NCBI RefSeq assembly: GCF_014212125.1
Contig: NZ_JACJVP010000011.1
Span: forward strand, 124,001-188,000
From: Cohnella nanjingensis
Lineage (GTDB): Bacteria > Bacillota > Bacilli > Paenibacillales > Paenibacillaceae
Direction of reading: 5' to 3'
Length of the DNA: 64,000 nt
Shown: positions 7,520 through 15,562 of the stretch, in pieces
Layout of the letters: each line of letters starts with the position of its first letter
Position numbering within the stretch: the first letter of the stretch is position 1
Program-made: the position numbers and the translations under genes
Notes under the pieces: generated by a model
What the model was told of the DNA's origin: nothing
The model's database searches: none
Seen by the model: the letters and a program-made list of their open reading frames with translations, nothing else

Positions 7520-10500
7520 ATGATGAAGAAGAAGTTCGCGGGCGGGCTGCTCGCCCTGACGCTTGCGCTCGGCGGCCTGTCCGGCTTGGCCGGTCCGCAT
7601 GCCCGGGCGGAGGAAGCTTCCTCGCAGGCCATGGTGAATCTGCTGGCGGCGGATATGGACGTGCGGTTCGACGGAGGTACGAGCCCGTTCATCCTGGCCA
7701 ACAGCGCGTCCGGCGGCTCACAGCAGATCGTGCAGGCGGACGGCGGCAACGCGCTCGAGCTGCGGGACGCCTCGCAAGGGTCGAACTTGTCCAGCTATTT
7801 CTACCAACGATGGTCCAGCGGCACGTTGAAGAACCGAATTAATCAGATCTACAATCAGCCGGTCGGGAGCCAGCCCGTCGAATTCGTGCTCGAATACAAG
7901 CTGAAGCGCAGCGCGGCGAGCGACAAACCCGTCGCCAAAGATATCTACGCCCAGATTCAGTTCGGCAACTTCGACAACGTCCTCGTGCCGCGCTTCCCGG
8001 TAGCCGCGACTAGCATTATGGGCACGGCGGCCTATCAGAACACTTCGGGCGGCCTAATGACGGTGAACGACGGCGACATTGCCGGCTACCGATTCACCGT
8101 GACGCCCAACGGCGGCCAGCGCACGATCTCCACGGTGGAACTGGGCTTCTCGGTGCGCGTCGATACCGGCGGCACGGACGAAGCCTATATCATCGACGAT
8201 CTCGCGATCTACGAGGTCGGCTCGGTACAGGACAACGAGCCGCCGACGGCGCCGGCCGGGCTGACGCTCGCGAGCAAGACGGATACGAGCGCCACGCTGA
8301 GCTGGACCGCCGCGACGGACAATGTCGGCGTCAGCGTGTACGACATCTACCGCGACGGCGCGTTGGCGCAGTCGGTCGGCAGCCCGGCGACGTCGGCCGA
8401 AGTGCTCGGCCTGTCGCCGAACACGACCTATCTCTTCACCGTGAAGGCGAAGGACGGCGCGGGGAACGTCTCGGTCCCCAGCAACGAATTGTCGGTGACG
8501 ACGAATCCGTCGGCGGGCGGCCTGCCGGCGCCGTTCGGAGACCGGGACATCGGCAGCGTAGGGATCGCGGGCAGCGCCGTCTACGATGCGACTACCGGCA
8601 AGTTCACGGTTCGGGCGTCCGGGGGCGACATCTGGGGTACTGAGGACGCGTTCCGCTTCGTCTACCGGCCATGGACGGGCTACGGCCAGATCGTGGCGCG
8701 CGTCGCCAGCGTCCAGAACGCGGCCGAGTGGACGAAGGCGGGCGTCATGATCCGCGGGAGCTTGGACAAACAGTCGCCCTACGCGATGATGGCGATGACG
8801 CCTACGCATGGCGTGGTATTCCAGGACCGGCTGCAGGCGGGCGGCGCGTCGACGCTGACGAACGGGACGAGCGCACAGGCGCCTTACTGGGTGAAGCTGG
8901 TGCGGGATGCCGGCGGGATCAGCGCCTACGATTCGAGCGACGGCGAGAACTGGACGCTGATCAAGAAGGACGCTGTGAATCTACCGGACACCGTCTACGT
9001 CGGACTTGCGGTGACGAGCCATACGAACACGCGGCTTGCCACGGCCGAATTCGACCAGGTCGCGATCGGCGAAGCGCCGCCGCCCGAAGCGGCGTACGCG
9101 CCATTCCCCGGCACGATCGAGACCCGCAAAGCTTGGCTATGGAACAAGACCAAGACGATGCAGGAAGAGAGCGGACCGATCAACACGGCGCAGTATGTCG
9201 CCCAGATCGCGGACGGACAGAACGTCGCGAACAATCTGACGAAGCTGGACAACCTGTTCAAGACCTACGACTGGGAGCAGTACAAGACGATGGCCAAGAT
9301 GTACGCCTATCTGATGGTCGGCGACAAGTTCGACGCGACGATGATGGATCACGTGAGGCAGTACTTCGCCTCGTACGCCTATGCCGCGCTCCCGCAGACG
9401 GAGAATCTGCGGATGAGCAACTACGCGACGGGGTACCTGGTCGGGCAATACTTCCCGGACTTGGCCGATCTGAACGGCAATGCCGGCGCGGCGCTGAAGA
9501 GCTTGAACAAAGCGAATATCGAAGCGATGATCGAAGCCGGCGTGCGCAAGGGCTGGGCCGAATACGAAAGCCCGGAATACACGTTCATGACCTACTTCTG
9601 CCTCAACGCCCTCTACCAATATTCGGACGAAGCGGACCTGCGGCAGAAGGCGAAGATGGCGATGGACGTCATATGGTTCGAGTGGGCGAACGACTGGATC
9701 GACGGCTACAGCATCTCCTCCATCAGCCGGGCGAAGGGCGATTCGGTCTCGGCGAACGATCCGGCCTGGCGAGGCGCGGACCATACCTCCTTGGCCTGGT
9801 CGTACTTCGGCGCGCACCGCGCGCAGCAGGCCGTGGGCGAGTCGGACAGCACGGCGCCTTCGATGTACCGGCCTTTCCTGGAATACCTGGGACTCGTCGT
9901 CTATCGTGGCATGACCTACGAGCCGCCCGCGATGGCGATCCAGATCGGGCAGAACGCAGCCAAGGACTACGCGTCCCGCAAGACGAACCTGCAGAATTCG
10001 AGCGGACGCGGCATGAAGATCTACCGGCAAGCGTACGTAAAGCCGGCGTGGGGGCTGGCGACCGAGGTGCAGTACAGCCGCGTGGACAACTGGATCGAGG
10101 ATCTGCCGATCGTCCTTCGCTGGCACTCCGACGCGCCGAATCCGCTGTTCCGGCTGTCGGCGGATCAAGGCAACAGTCCGATCGGAAACTACAGCCAGCC
10201 CGCCAACCAGCGGATCATGCAGGACGGCCCGGCGGCCGTGGGCGTCTACAAGCTGTTGAACAGCCCGACGTCCAATTATTTGAACGCGATGTTCCCGGAC
10301 ACGGGCTCGATCGTCGCCCGGCAGGAACAGTCGGGATGGGTGTTCGCCGATACCGGGACGATGTACTTCGCGTTCAAGATGATCAAGCCTTACGCCTGGT
10401 ACCATCAGACGTCAACCGACCCGGCGAACAAAGTGAAGACGACGGCGCAGCTGCATCCGACGGCGCAATTGCTGTACAGCTACGACATCCTCCGCAGCCA

Positions 10501-11425
10501 GGCCGACAAGAACGGCTGGGTGCTGGAGACAGCCGACGCTTCGGAATACGCCGACTTCGCCGGCTTCAAGAGCGCCGTGCTCGCGAATACGACGGTCGAC
10601 GCGAGCCATATCGACGAAACCAACCCGCGCCTGATCTACCGCAGCCTGCGCGGGGACACGATGGACATCACTTTCGACGAGGCCGCGGCGGCGTATGCGG
10701 GCACGCACAAAATCAACGGTACGCCGATCGACTACAACGCGTTCAAGCTGTTCGACACGCCTTGGCTGCGGCAGGACCCGAACGGCAGCACCTTCACGGC
10801 GACGCTGGGCGCGGAGCGGCTGACCTACAACTTCGCGAATTGGACGATCTCCCAGGGACCGGCGGAGGCCGAGCCGCTGTTCGCGGACGGCTTCGACGGG
10901 GGGCTCGCGAAGTGGGATCTGTTCGGCAGCACGGACTGGCAGGTCCAAGGCAGCGGAGCTTCGGCCGCGCTGACCGGCACCACGACGCAGACGTTCCCGC
11001 AGCGCGCGGTCGTCAAGCCGTCCCAACTGCCCTATGAGACGCAGAATTACAAGCTGGCGTTCAACGCCAAGGGAGACCGCTTCCGCGCGATGTTCCGGTA
11101 CGCTTCGAGCACCAGCTATTACTTCCTGGAGTTCAAGAACGGGCACGTCGCGGAGCTGTGGAAATATCCGAATTCATCCGCGAGCGTCCAGGTCGGGACG
11201 CCGGTCGATATCGGCGCCGTCTTGCCCGGATTCTCTCTGGCGGATTGGCATGCCTATGAAGTAGAGGTCAACGGCAATACCTTCAAGCTGATCTTGGACG
11301 GCACGCCCGTCGCTGTCTTCACGGACGCTTCCCTCTCTGCAGGGGGCATCGGCTTCGCGTTGAAGAGCGCGGGGACGGCGGTGACGATGAGCGTCGACCA
11401 GGTGACGGTCAGGCCGCTGAACTGA
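7520..11425 (+). CDS. secreted modular polysaccharide-active protein (alpha/alpha-toroid-like core; possible lyase)
   Basis: A 1,301-aa exported protein I cannot assign to a named family. Residues 1-30 are a signal peptide (MMKKK, hydrophobic stretch, ARA cleavage). About 31-235 is a beta-rich region. About 240-330 is a fibronectin type III module (PPTAPAGLTLASKT, then NTTYLFTVKAKDGAGN). About 336-516 is a concanavalin-like DUF1349-style module (WTKAGVMIRG, YAMMAMTPTHG). About 523-870 is helical with aromatic repeats (WFEWANDWIDGYS, DHTSLAWSYFGAHR), like an alpha/alpha toroid. About 880-1110 is beta-rich (GWVFADTGTMYFAF), the layout of heparinase- and alginate-lyase-like enzymes. About 1118-1301 is a jelly-roll-like module nearly shared with the protein at 15563. 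ATG 7520 is taken because GGAGG at 7505-7509 lies 10 bases upstream. A GH105 gene nearby supports a lyase role. Catalytic residues could not be assigned. Confidence 0.85.
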   Translation: MMKKKFAGGLLALTLALGGLSGLAGPHARAEEASSQAMVNLLAADMDVRFDGGTSPFILANSASGGSQQIVQADGGNALELRDASQGSNLSSYFYQRWSSGTLKNRINQIYNQPVGSQPVEFVLEYKLKRSAASDKPVAKDIYAQIQFGNFDNVLVPRFPVAATSIMGTAAYQNTSGGLMTVNDGDIAGYRFTVTPNGGQRTISTVELGFSVRVDTGGTDEAYIIDDLAIYEVGSVQDNEPPTAPAGLTLASKTDTSATLSWTAATDNVGVSVYDIYRDGALAQSVGSPATSAEVLGLSPNTTYLFTVKAKDGAGNVSVPSNELSVTTNPSAGGLPAPFGDRDIGSVGIAGSAVYDATTGKFTVRASGGDIWGTEDAFRFVYRPWTGYGQIVARVASVQNAAEWTKAGVMIRGSLDKQSPYAMMAMTPTHGVVFQDRLQAGGASTLTNGTSAQAPYWVKLVRDAGGISAYDSSDGENWTLIKKDAVNLPDTVYVGLAVTSHTNTRLATAEFDQVAIGEAPPPEAAYAPFPGTIETRKAWLWNKTKTMQEESGPINTAQYVAQIADGQNVANNLTKLDNLFKTYDWEQYKTMAKMYAYLMVGDKFDATMMDHVRQYFASYAYAALPQTENLRMSNYATGYLVGQYFPDLADLNGNAGAALKSLNKANIEAMIEAGVRKGWAEYESPEYTFMTYFCLNALYQYSDEADLRQKAKMAMDVIWFEWANDWIDGYSISSISRAKGDSVSANDPAWRGADHTSLAWSYFGAHRAQQAVGESDSTAPSMYRPFLEYLGLVVYRGMTYEPPAMAIQIGQNAAKDYASRKTNLQNSSGRGMKIYRQAYVKPAWGLATEVQYSRVDNWIEDLPIVLRWHSDAPNPLFRLSADQGNSPIGNYSQPANQRIMQDGPAAVGVYKLLNSPTSNYLNAMFPDTGSIVARQEQSGWVFADTGTMYFAFKMIKPYAWYHQTSTDPANKVKTTAQLHPTAQLLYSYDILRSQADKNGWVLETADASEYADFAGFKSAVLANTTVDASHIDETNPRLIYRSLRGDTMDITFDEAAAAYAGTHKINGTPIDYNAFKLFDTPWLRQDPNGSTFTATLGAERLTYNFANWTISQGPAEAEPLFADGFDGGLAKWDLFGSTDWQVQGSGASAALTGTTTQTFPQRAVVKPSQLPYETQNYKLAFNAKGDRFRAMFRYASSTSYYFLEFKNGHVAELWKYPNSSASVQVGTPVDIGAVLPGFSLADWHAYEVEVNGNTFKLILDGTPVAVFTDASLSAGGIGFALKSAGTAVTMSVDQVTVRPLN

Positions 11426-11441
11426 CGTCCGCTCTACTTTC

Positions 11442-11472
11442 GGAAGGGATCGGCGACGCGCCGGTCCCTTCC
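11442..11472 (+). terminator. strong hairpin after the 1,301-aa gene, probable terminator
   Basis: GGAAGGGA (11442-11449) pairs with TCCCTTCC (11465-11472), extended inward by TCGGC/GCCGG, giving a 13-bp stem with a 5-nt loop. There is no T tract after it, so efficiency is uncertain. Confidence 0.6.
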
Positions 11473-11523
11473 TGAACGATCGCGTCGTTCCGAACCATCG
11501 AGCCATAGAACGAATGAGCGAGG

Positions 11524-11646
11524 CGAGGCGTTAACCCGTTTTGACGGTTATCTCGGGCCAAACCCCTGCTCAAGACGAGGCGTTAACCCGTTTCGACGGT
11601 TATCTCAGGCCAAAACCCTGCTCGAGACGAGGCGTTAACCCGTTTA
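11524..11646 (+). repeat. 52-bp intergenic tandem repeat, two full copies and a partial third
   Basis: Copies begin at 11524, 11576 and 11628, each with CGAGGCGTTAACCCGTTT. The two full units differ at only a few positions and continue through GACGGTTATCTC and CCTGCTC. The third stops after CGTTT. The unit contains TAACC and GGTTA arms that could form a small hairpin. It lies between a hairpin terminator and the second importer operon. No protein-coding function is evident. Confidence 0.85.
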
Positions 11647-11658
11647 ATTGAGCTATTC

Positions 11659-11748
11659 CGAACGAATGAGCCTAATCGAACGAATGAGCTTTATCGAACA
11701 ATCGAGCCTTAACGAACGAATGAGTCTTATCGAGCAACCGTGCCTTTC
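11659..11748 (+). repeat. 18-bp tandem repeat, five imperfect units
   Basis: Units start at 11659, 11677, 11695, 11713 and 11731; the best copies read CGAACGAATGAGCCTAAT. They follow the 52-bp repeats directly. An open frame runs through them (start near 11648) and would encode a hexapeptide repeat, but it has no ribosome site and no recognisable protein, so I treat this as repeat DNA. The remainder of 11749-11890 shows nothing further. Confidence 0.85.
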
Positions 11749-11891
11749 GATCGAAAGTGCCATTCCGAACGAACGCACCGTTCCGAGCGCTTTATCTCCT
11801 TTAGACGCCAAGGCCGGCATGCGACTTTTACCGGGTAATATCGTCCTTCCCTCCGGTTTTCGGACGCTCGGGCTTCCGTTAATCTAATACC

Positions 11892-11905
11892 TGTAAGCAC
11901 TTACA
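11892..11905 (+). promoter_or_regulatory. palindromic operator, cre-like, before the second importer operon
   Basis: TGTAAGCACTTACA has perfect 6-bp arms (TGTAAG/CTTACA) around CA. It matches the CcpA consensus TGWAANCGNTNWCA at all fixed positions except the central G. It lies 34 bp before the permease start and 21 bp before its ribosome site, where a repressor would block early transcription. CcpA or a LacI-family repressor are the candidates. Confidence 0.6.
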
Positions 11906-11938
11906 AGAAAGCTAGAGAGAAGAATCGGAGGAGGACAG

Positions 11939-12889
11939 ATGGAACTCGTTACTGTCAGCAGGGCCGAACAACGAGAACAGCCGCTCAGCCGGCAGCTAAG
12001 GAGGGTATGGAAATACAAGTGGCTGTACGCGATGCTGCTTCCCGCGCTGGCCTGGGTGATCCTGTTCGATTATCTCCCGCTCTACGGGATCAGCATCGCG
12101 TTCATGGACTATAACGTCATTCAAGGGTTCTCCGGCAGCCATTGGGCGGGACTGACGTACTTCCGCACGCTATTCGAGTCGGAGATGTTCGTGAACGCCT
12201 TCAAGAACACGCTGATCATCAGCCTGTACAAGCTCATCAGCGGTTTTCTCTGCCCGATCCTGTTAGCGCTTGCATTGAACGAGATTCGGGTCGTCTGGTT
12301 CAAGAAGACGCTGCAGACCGCCGTCTATCTGCCGAGATTCGTATCCTGGGTCGTGTACGGCGGGATCATCGCGCTGCTGCTCTCCCCGGAGACCGGCATC
12401 GTGAACAAGGTCATCGAATGGTTCGGCGGCAAGCCGGCGTACCTGCTCGTCGAGCCTGCCTACTTCCGGACGATCCTGGTCGTGACCGACGCGATGAAGG
12501 AGATGGGCTGGGCCGCCATCATCTATATGGCCGCCATCGCCGGACTGAATCCGGAAGTGTACGAAGCGGCGATCGTGGACGGGGCATCGCGGCTGCGTAG
12601 AATCCGCCACGTGACGCTGCCGGGCATCACCAGCACCATCATCGTCATCTTCATTCTGAGAGTCGGCTATCTCATGAGCGCGGGCCTCGATCAAGTCATC
12701 AACCTGTACAACCCGATGGTATTCGAAGTGGGGGATATCCTCGACACCTATATCTATCGGATCGGGATCGAGCAATTCAGTCTTAGCCTGGCGGCGGCCG
12801 CCGACGTCATCAAAGGGATCATCGGCTTCGCCATGGTGCTGCTCGCCAACCATCTCGCCAAACGGATCAATGATTCGGGCATTTTCTGA
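11939..12889 (+). CDS. carbohydrate ABC transporter permease (LplB type, CUT1 family)
   Basis: First membrane subunit of the second importer, 316 aa. After about 25 cytoplasmic residues come six predicted membrane helices beginning KWLYAMLLPALAWVILF. The EAA loop is EVYEAAIVDGASRLRRI around residues 203-219. CGGAGGAGG at 11926-11934 marks the ATG at 11939. The next permease starts 18 bp after its stop, and the lipoprotein follows, giving the same order as the operon at 399-3906. There is no ATPase gene. Confidence 0.93.
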   Translation: MELVTVSRAEQREQPLSRQLRRVWKYKWLYAMLLPALAWVILFDYLPLYGISIAFMDYNVIQGFSGSHWAGLTYFRTLFESEMFVNAFKNTLIISLYKLISGFLCPILLALALNEIRVVWFKKTLQTAVYLPRFVSWVVYGGIIALLLSPETGIVNKVIEWFGGKPAYLLVEPAYFRTILVVTDAMKEMGWAAIIYMAAIAGLNPEVYEAAIVDGASRLRRIRHVTLPGITSTIIVIFILRVGYLMSAGLDQVINLYNPMVFEVGDILDTYIYRIGIEQFSLSLAAAADVIKGIIGFAMVLLANHLAKRINDSGIF

Positions 12890-12907
12890 CAAGGGGGAAC
12901 CGGATCC

Positions 12908-13783
12908 ATGAAGCTAACGAGAGGCGAGAAGGCGTTCGGCGCCGCCAACTACATTCTGCTGACCCTCCTGACCGTCGTGATCGTCATCCCGTTCTGGTAT
13001 GTGATCAGCGTATCGGTCACGCCGTACTCCGTCTTCAGCGCCAAGAACGGCATGGTGCTGTTCCCGACCTCCTTCAGCTTCGATTATTATGCCTACCTGC
13101 TGAAGAAGGGCTCGCTGATCTACGGCGCTTACGGCGTTACGCTCCGCAACACGGCGGGAGGCGTCCTGCTGGCGCTGCTCCTCACCGCGATGGCGGCCTA
13201 CGCCCTCGCGGAGAAGAGATTGCCCGGCCGGCGGTTCCTGCTGCTGATCTTCGTGTTCACCATGCTGTTCAAGGGCGGCATGATTCCGACTTATATCACG
13301 ATCAAGCAGCTGGGGCTGCTGAATACCGATTACGTCCTCATTCTGGTCATGGCCTTCAGCGCGTTCAACATGATCATCATGAAGACGTTCTTCGAAGGCA
13401 TCCCCGAGAGTCTGCGGGAGTCAGCCGCCATCGACGGCGCGTCCGAGCTGCGGATTCTCCGCTCGATCGTCATCCCCATCTCGATGCCGGCGATCGCTTC
13501 GGTCGGCCTGCTCTACATGGTGACGTACTGGAACGACTTCTTCAACGCCTTGCTGTACGTGACGGATTGGCACAAAGCGCCGGTCCAGCTCGTCCTGCGC
13601 ACCATCGTCGCGAGCTCCAGCTTGCCGCCGGAGCTGCTAGAAGCGGCGGGGCGGACGCCTCCGCCCACGATCGGCATCCAGATGGCTGCCATCGTCATCG
13701 TGGCTTTGCCCATGCTGATCCTCTACCCGTTCATCCAAAAGTATTTCGAACAGGGCATGATGATCGGCTCGGTTAAAGGATAG
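12908..13783 (+). CDS. carbohydrate ABC transporter permease (LplC/YtcP type, CUT1 family)
   Basis: Second membrane subunit, 291 aa, partner of the permease at 11939. Recognised by ESLRESAAIDGASELRIL around residues 170-187 (the EAA loop), the preceding FFEGIP, and the end FEQGMMIGSVKG. AAGGGGG at 12890-12896 precedes the ATG by 11 bases. Confidence 0.93.
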   Translation: MKLTRGEKAFGAANYILLTLLTVVIVIPFWYVISVSVTPYSVFSAKNGMVLFPTSFSFDYYAYLLKKGSLIYGAYGVTLRNTAGGVLLALLLTAMAAYALAEKRLPGRRFLLLIFVFTMLFKGGMIPTYITIKQLGLLNTDYVLILVMAFSAFNMIIMKTFFEGIPESLRESAAIDGASELRILRSIVIPISMPAIASVGLLYMVTYWNDFFNALLYVTDWHKAPVQLVLRTIVASSSLPPELLEAAGRTPPPTIGIQMAAIVIVALPMLILYPFIQKYFEQGMMIGSVKG

Positions 13784-13811
13784 GAACACAATCTTAGGGG
13801 GATTGCGAGAC

Positions 13812-15476
13812 ATGACAAAAGGATTCAAAAGCTGGGGGTACGGCGCATTATCGGTGCTGCTCGTCGGCACGCTTACGCTGGCGGGATGCGGCAACGGCAA
13901 CAAAGAGGAAGCGGGAGGTTCGTCCTCTCCGTCGCCGGAAGGCTCGTCTTCGGCATCGGCATCTGCATCGGCTTCTCCGTCGGCGTCGGATGCGCAGCCG
14001 TATACGCTCAAATGGCTGAAGGCGCAGGATATCTCCCTGCCGTACGACCCGACGAAGGACGTCGTCAAGCAGGCGATCGAGAAGAAGCTCGGCATCCAGA
14101 TCGTCCCCGAGATGGTGGACGTCCAGCAGTACAAGACCAAGCTGAACCTGAAAATGTCCAGCAACGACATTCCGGACGTGGCGAGAATCGACTTCGCCGA
14201 CGACTTCCAGAAGTACGCGCAGCAAGGCGCCTTCGTCGACTTGACCGATCTCGTCAACGAGAAGGACACGCCGAACATCATGAAGGAAGTGCCGCCTGAA
14301 GTGTTCGAGCAGGCGAAGGTGAACGGCAAGATCTACGGCATTCCCTACCAAGGGGGCCCGGGCGCCGGATACCGCTGGAATCTCGTGCTGCGCAAGGACT
14401 ATATGTCGTCGGTCGGCGCAGAAGCGCCGAAGACGCTCGACGAATACTACGAGCTGCTGAAGAAGATCAAGGCGGCGAAGCCGGACGTCATTCCGCTCGG
14501 CGGCTATACGGCGCAGATCGGCCAGACGAAGTACGCGAACAACTCCTTCGACAACGTCTTCGGCGCGTTCGGCGTCACGCCCGGCTTCTTCACGGAGCAG
14601 GACGGCAAGTTCAGCAACTTCGACATCGATCCGCGCATGAGAGAGGCGCTGCTGTTCCTGCAGAAGATGTACGGGGAAGGCCTGATCGACAAGGAGTTCG
14701 CGACGATCAAGGAAGAGCAGCTTCGCGCGAAGCTCTATAGCGGCAAGCTGTTCTCGTGGATGGGCTGGTGGTCGACCGCCAACGACTACGACACGCAGGT
14801 AGAGACGAACGAGCTGATCAAGAGCGGCAAGCTGGCGGCGGACGGCAAGCTGCCGAACCAAGCCGAAGAGCCCTTCAAGTATTTGACGCTGCTCGGTTCG
14901 CTGGTCGGCAAGGACGGCACCGCGGTCGCGCCGATGGGCGCTCCGTTCTCCCAGATGAACGCGATCAGCACGAAGACGAAGGATCCGAAGAAAGTATTGT
15001 CGATCATCGAGGATTCGCTCTCGCCCGAGAATCAGATGCTGACCGTCTGGGGCATCGAAGGCGAAGACTACAATATCGTGGACGGCAAGCTGAAGACCGT
15101 CACCGACCTGGTCGATCCTCAGACGCAGCAGGACAAGAACGGCAACTTCCGCGGCACGCAGAGCTATCTGTTCGCGCCGGGCCTGAAGGGCTGGCCGCGC
15201 TATCTCGAATCGCTCCCGCTGCGGTTCTCGCAGTCGCTCGACGTCGCGATCAACAACAAGTATCAGATCACGGACGCTTCCAATTACCTGGATTCGCCGA
15301 CGAAGATCGCCAAGCTCGTCGAGCTGAACACGATGCGGGATTCGGTCTTCACGCAGATCATCATGGGCGCCGACATCAAGAAGTTCGACGACTTCGTGAC
15401 CAAGTGGAAGTCCCAGGGCGGCGATCAGATCTTGAAAGAGCTGGAAGAGTCGTTCCAAAAGAAAGCCGGCAAGTAA
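13812..15476 (+). CDS. extracellular solute-binding lipoprotein (sugar ABC importer)
   Basis: Lipid-anchored receptor of the second importer, 554 aa from ATG 13812. The N-terminus MTKGFKSWGYGALSVLLVG leads to the lipobox TLAGC. A Ser/Ala/Pro-rich linker (residues about 25-55) connects to the family-1 binding domain. The frame is open to a TTG at 13803, but the AGGGGG site at 13795-13800 is too close to that codon and about 11 bases from the ATG. Ends two genes before the sensor kinase; the large glycosidase follows after 86 bp. Confidence 0.93.
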   Translation: MTKGFKSWGYGALSVLLVGTLTLAGCGNGNKEEAGGSSSPSPEGSSSASASASASPSASDAQPYTLKWLKAQDISLPYDPTKDVVKQAIEKKLGIQIVPEMVDVQQYKTKLNLKMSSNDIPDVARIDFADDFQKYAQQGAFVDLTDLVNEKDTPNIMKEVPPEVFEQAKVNGKIYGIPYQGGPGAGYRWNLVLRKDYMSSVGAEAPKTLDEYYELLKKIKAAKPDVIPLGGYTAQIGQTKYANNSFDNVFGAFGVTPGFFTEQDGKFSNFDIDPRMREALLFLQKMYGEGLIDKEFATIKEEQLRAKLYSGKLFSWMGWWSTANDYDTQVETNELIKSGKLAADGKLPNQAEEPFKYLTLLGSLVGKDGTAVAPMGAPFSQMNAISTKTKDPKKVLSIIEDSLSPENQMLTVWGIEGEDYNIVDGKLKTVTDLVDPQTQQDKNGNFRGTQSYLFAPGLKGWPRYLESLPLRFSQSLDVAINNKYQITDASNYLDSPTKIAKLVELNTMRDSVFTQIIMGADIKKFDDFVTKWKSQGGDQILKELEESFQKKAGK

Positions 15477-15510
15477 ATAAGCTTGGCAGGACGGCCACCC
15501 GCAGATTCCG

Positions 15511-15535
15511 GCAGCCCCGGATCGGCGGGGGCTGC
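15511..15535 (+). terminator. hairpin between lipoprotein and glycosidase genes, partial terminator
   Basis: GCAGCCCC (15511-15518) pairs with GGGGCTGC (15528-15535), loop of 9 nt, followed only by TTTGCC. It may reduce rather than stop transcription into the large glycosidase gene, setting a lower level than for the binding protein. Confidence 0.5.
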
Positions 15536-15562
15536 TTTGCCATTTGCGGAGGCGATTCCGAA

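Noticed and set aside
11524-11748. Possible CRISPR array
   Set aside because: Repeat units are directly joined without unique spacers, unit lengths differ (52 and 18 bp), and no cas genes are present.
14756-15562. Upstream extension of the large glycosidase frame into the lipoprotein gene
   Set aside because: This part is the shifted frame of the binding protein; a signal peptide and GGAGG site start at 15563.
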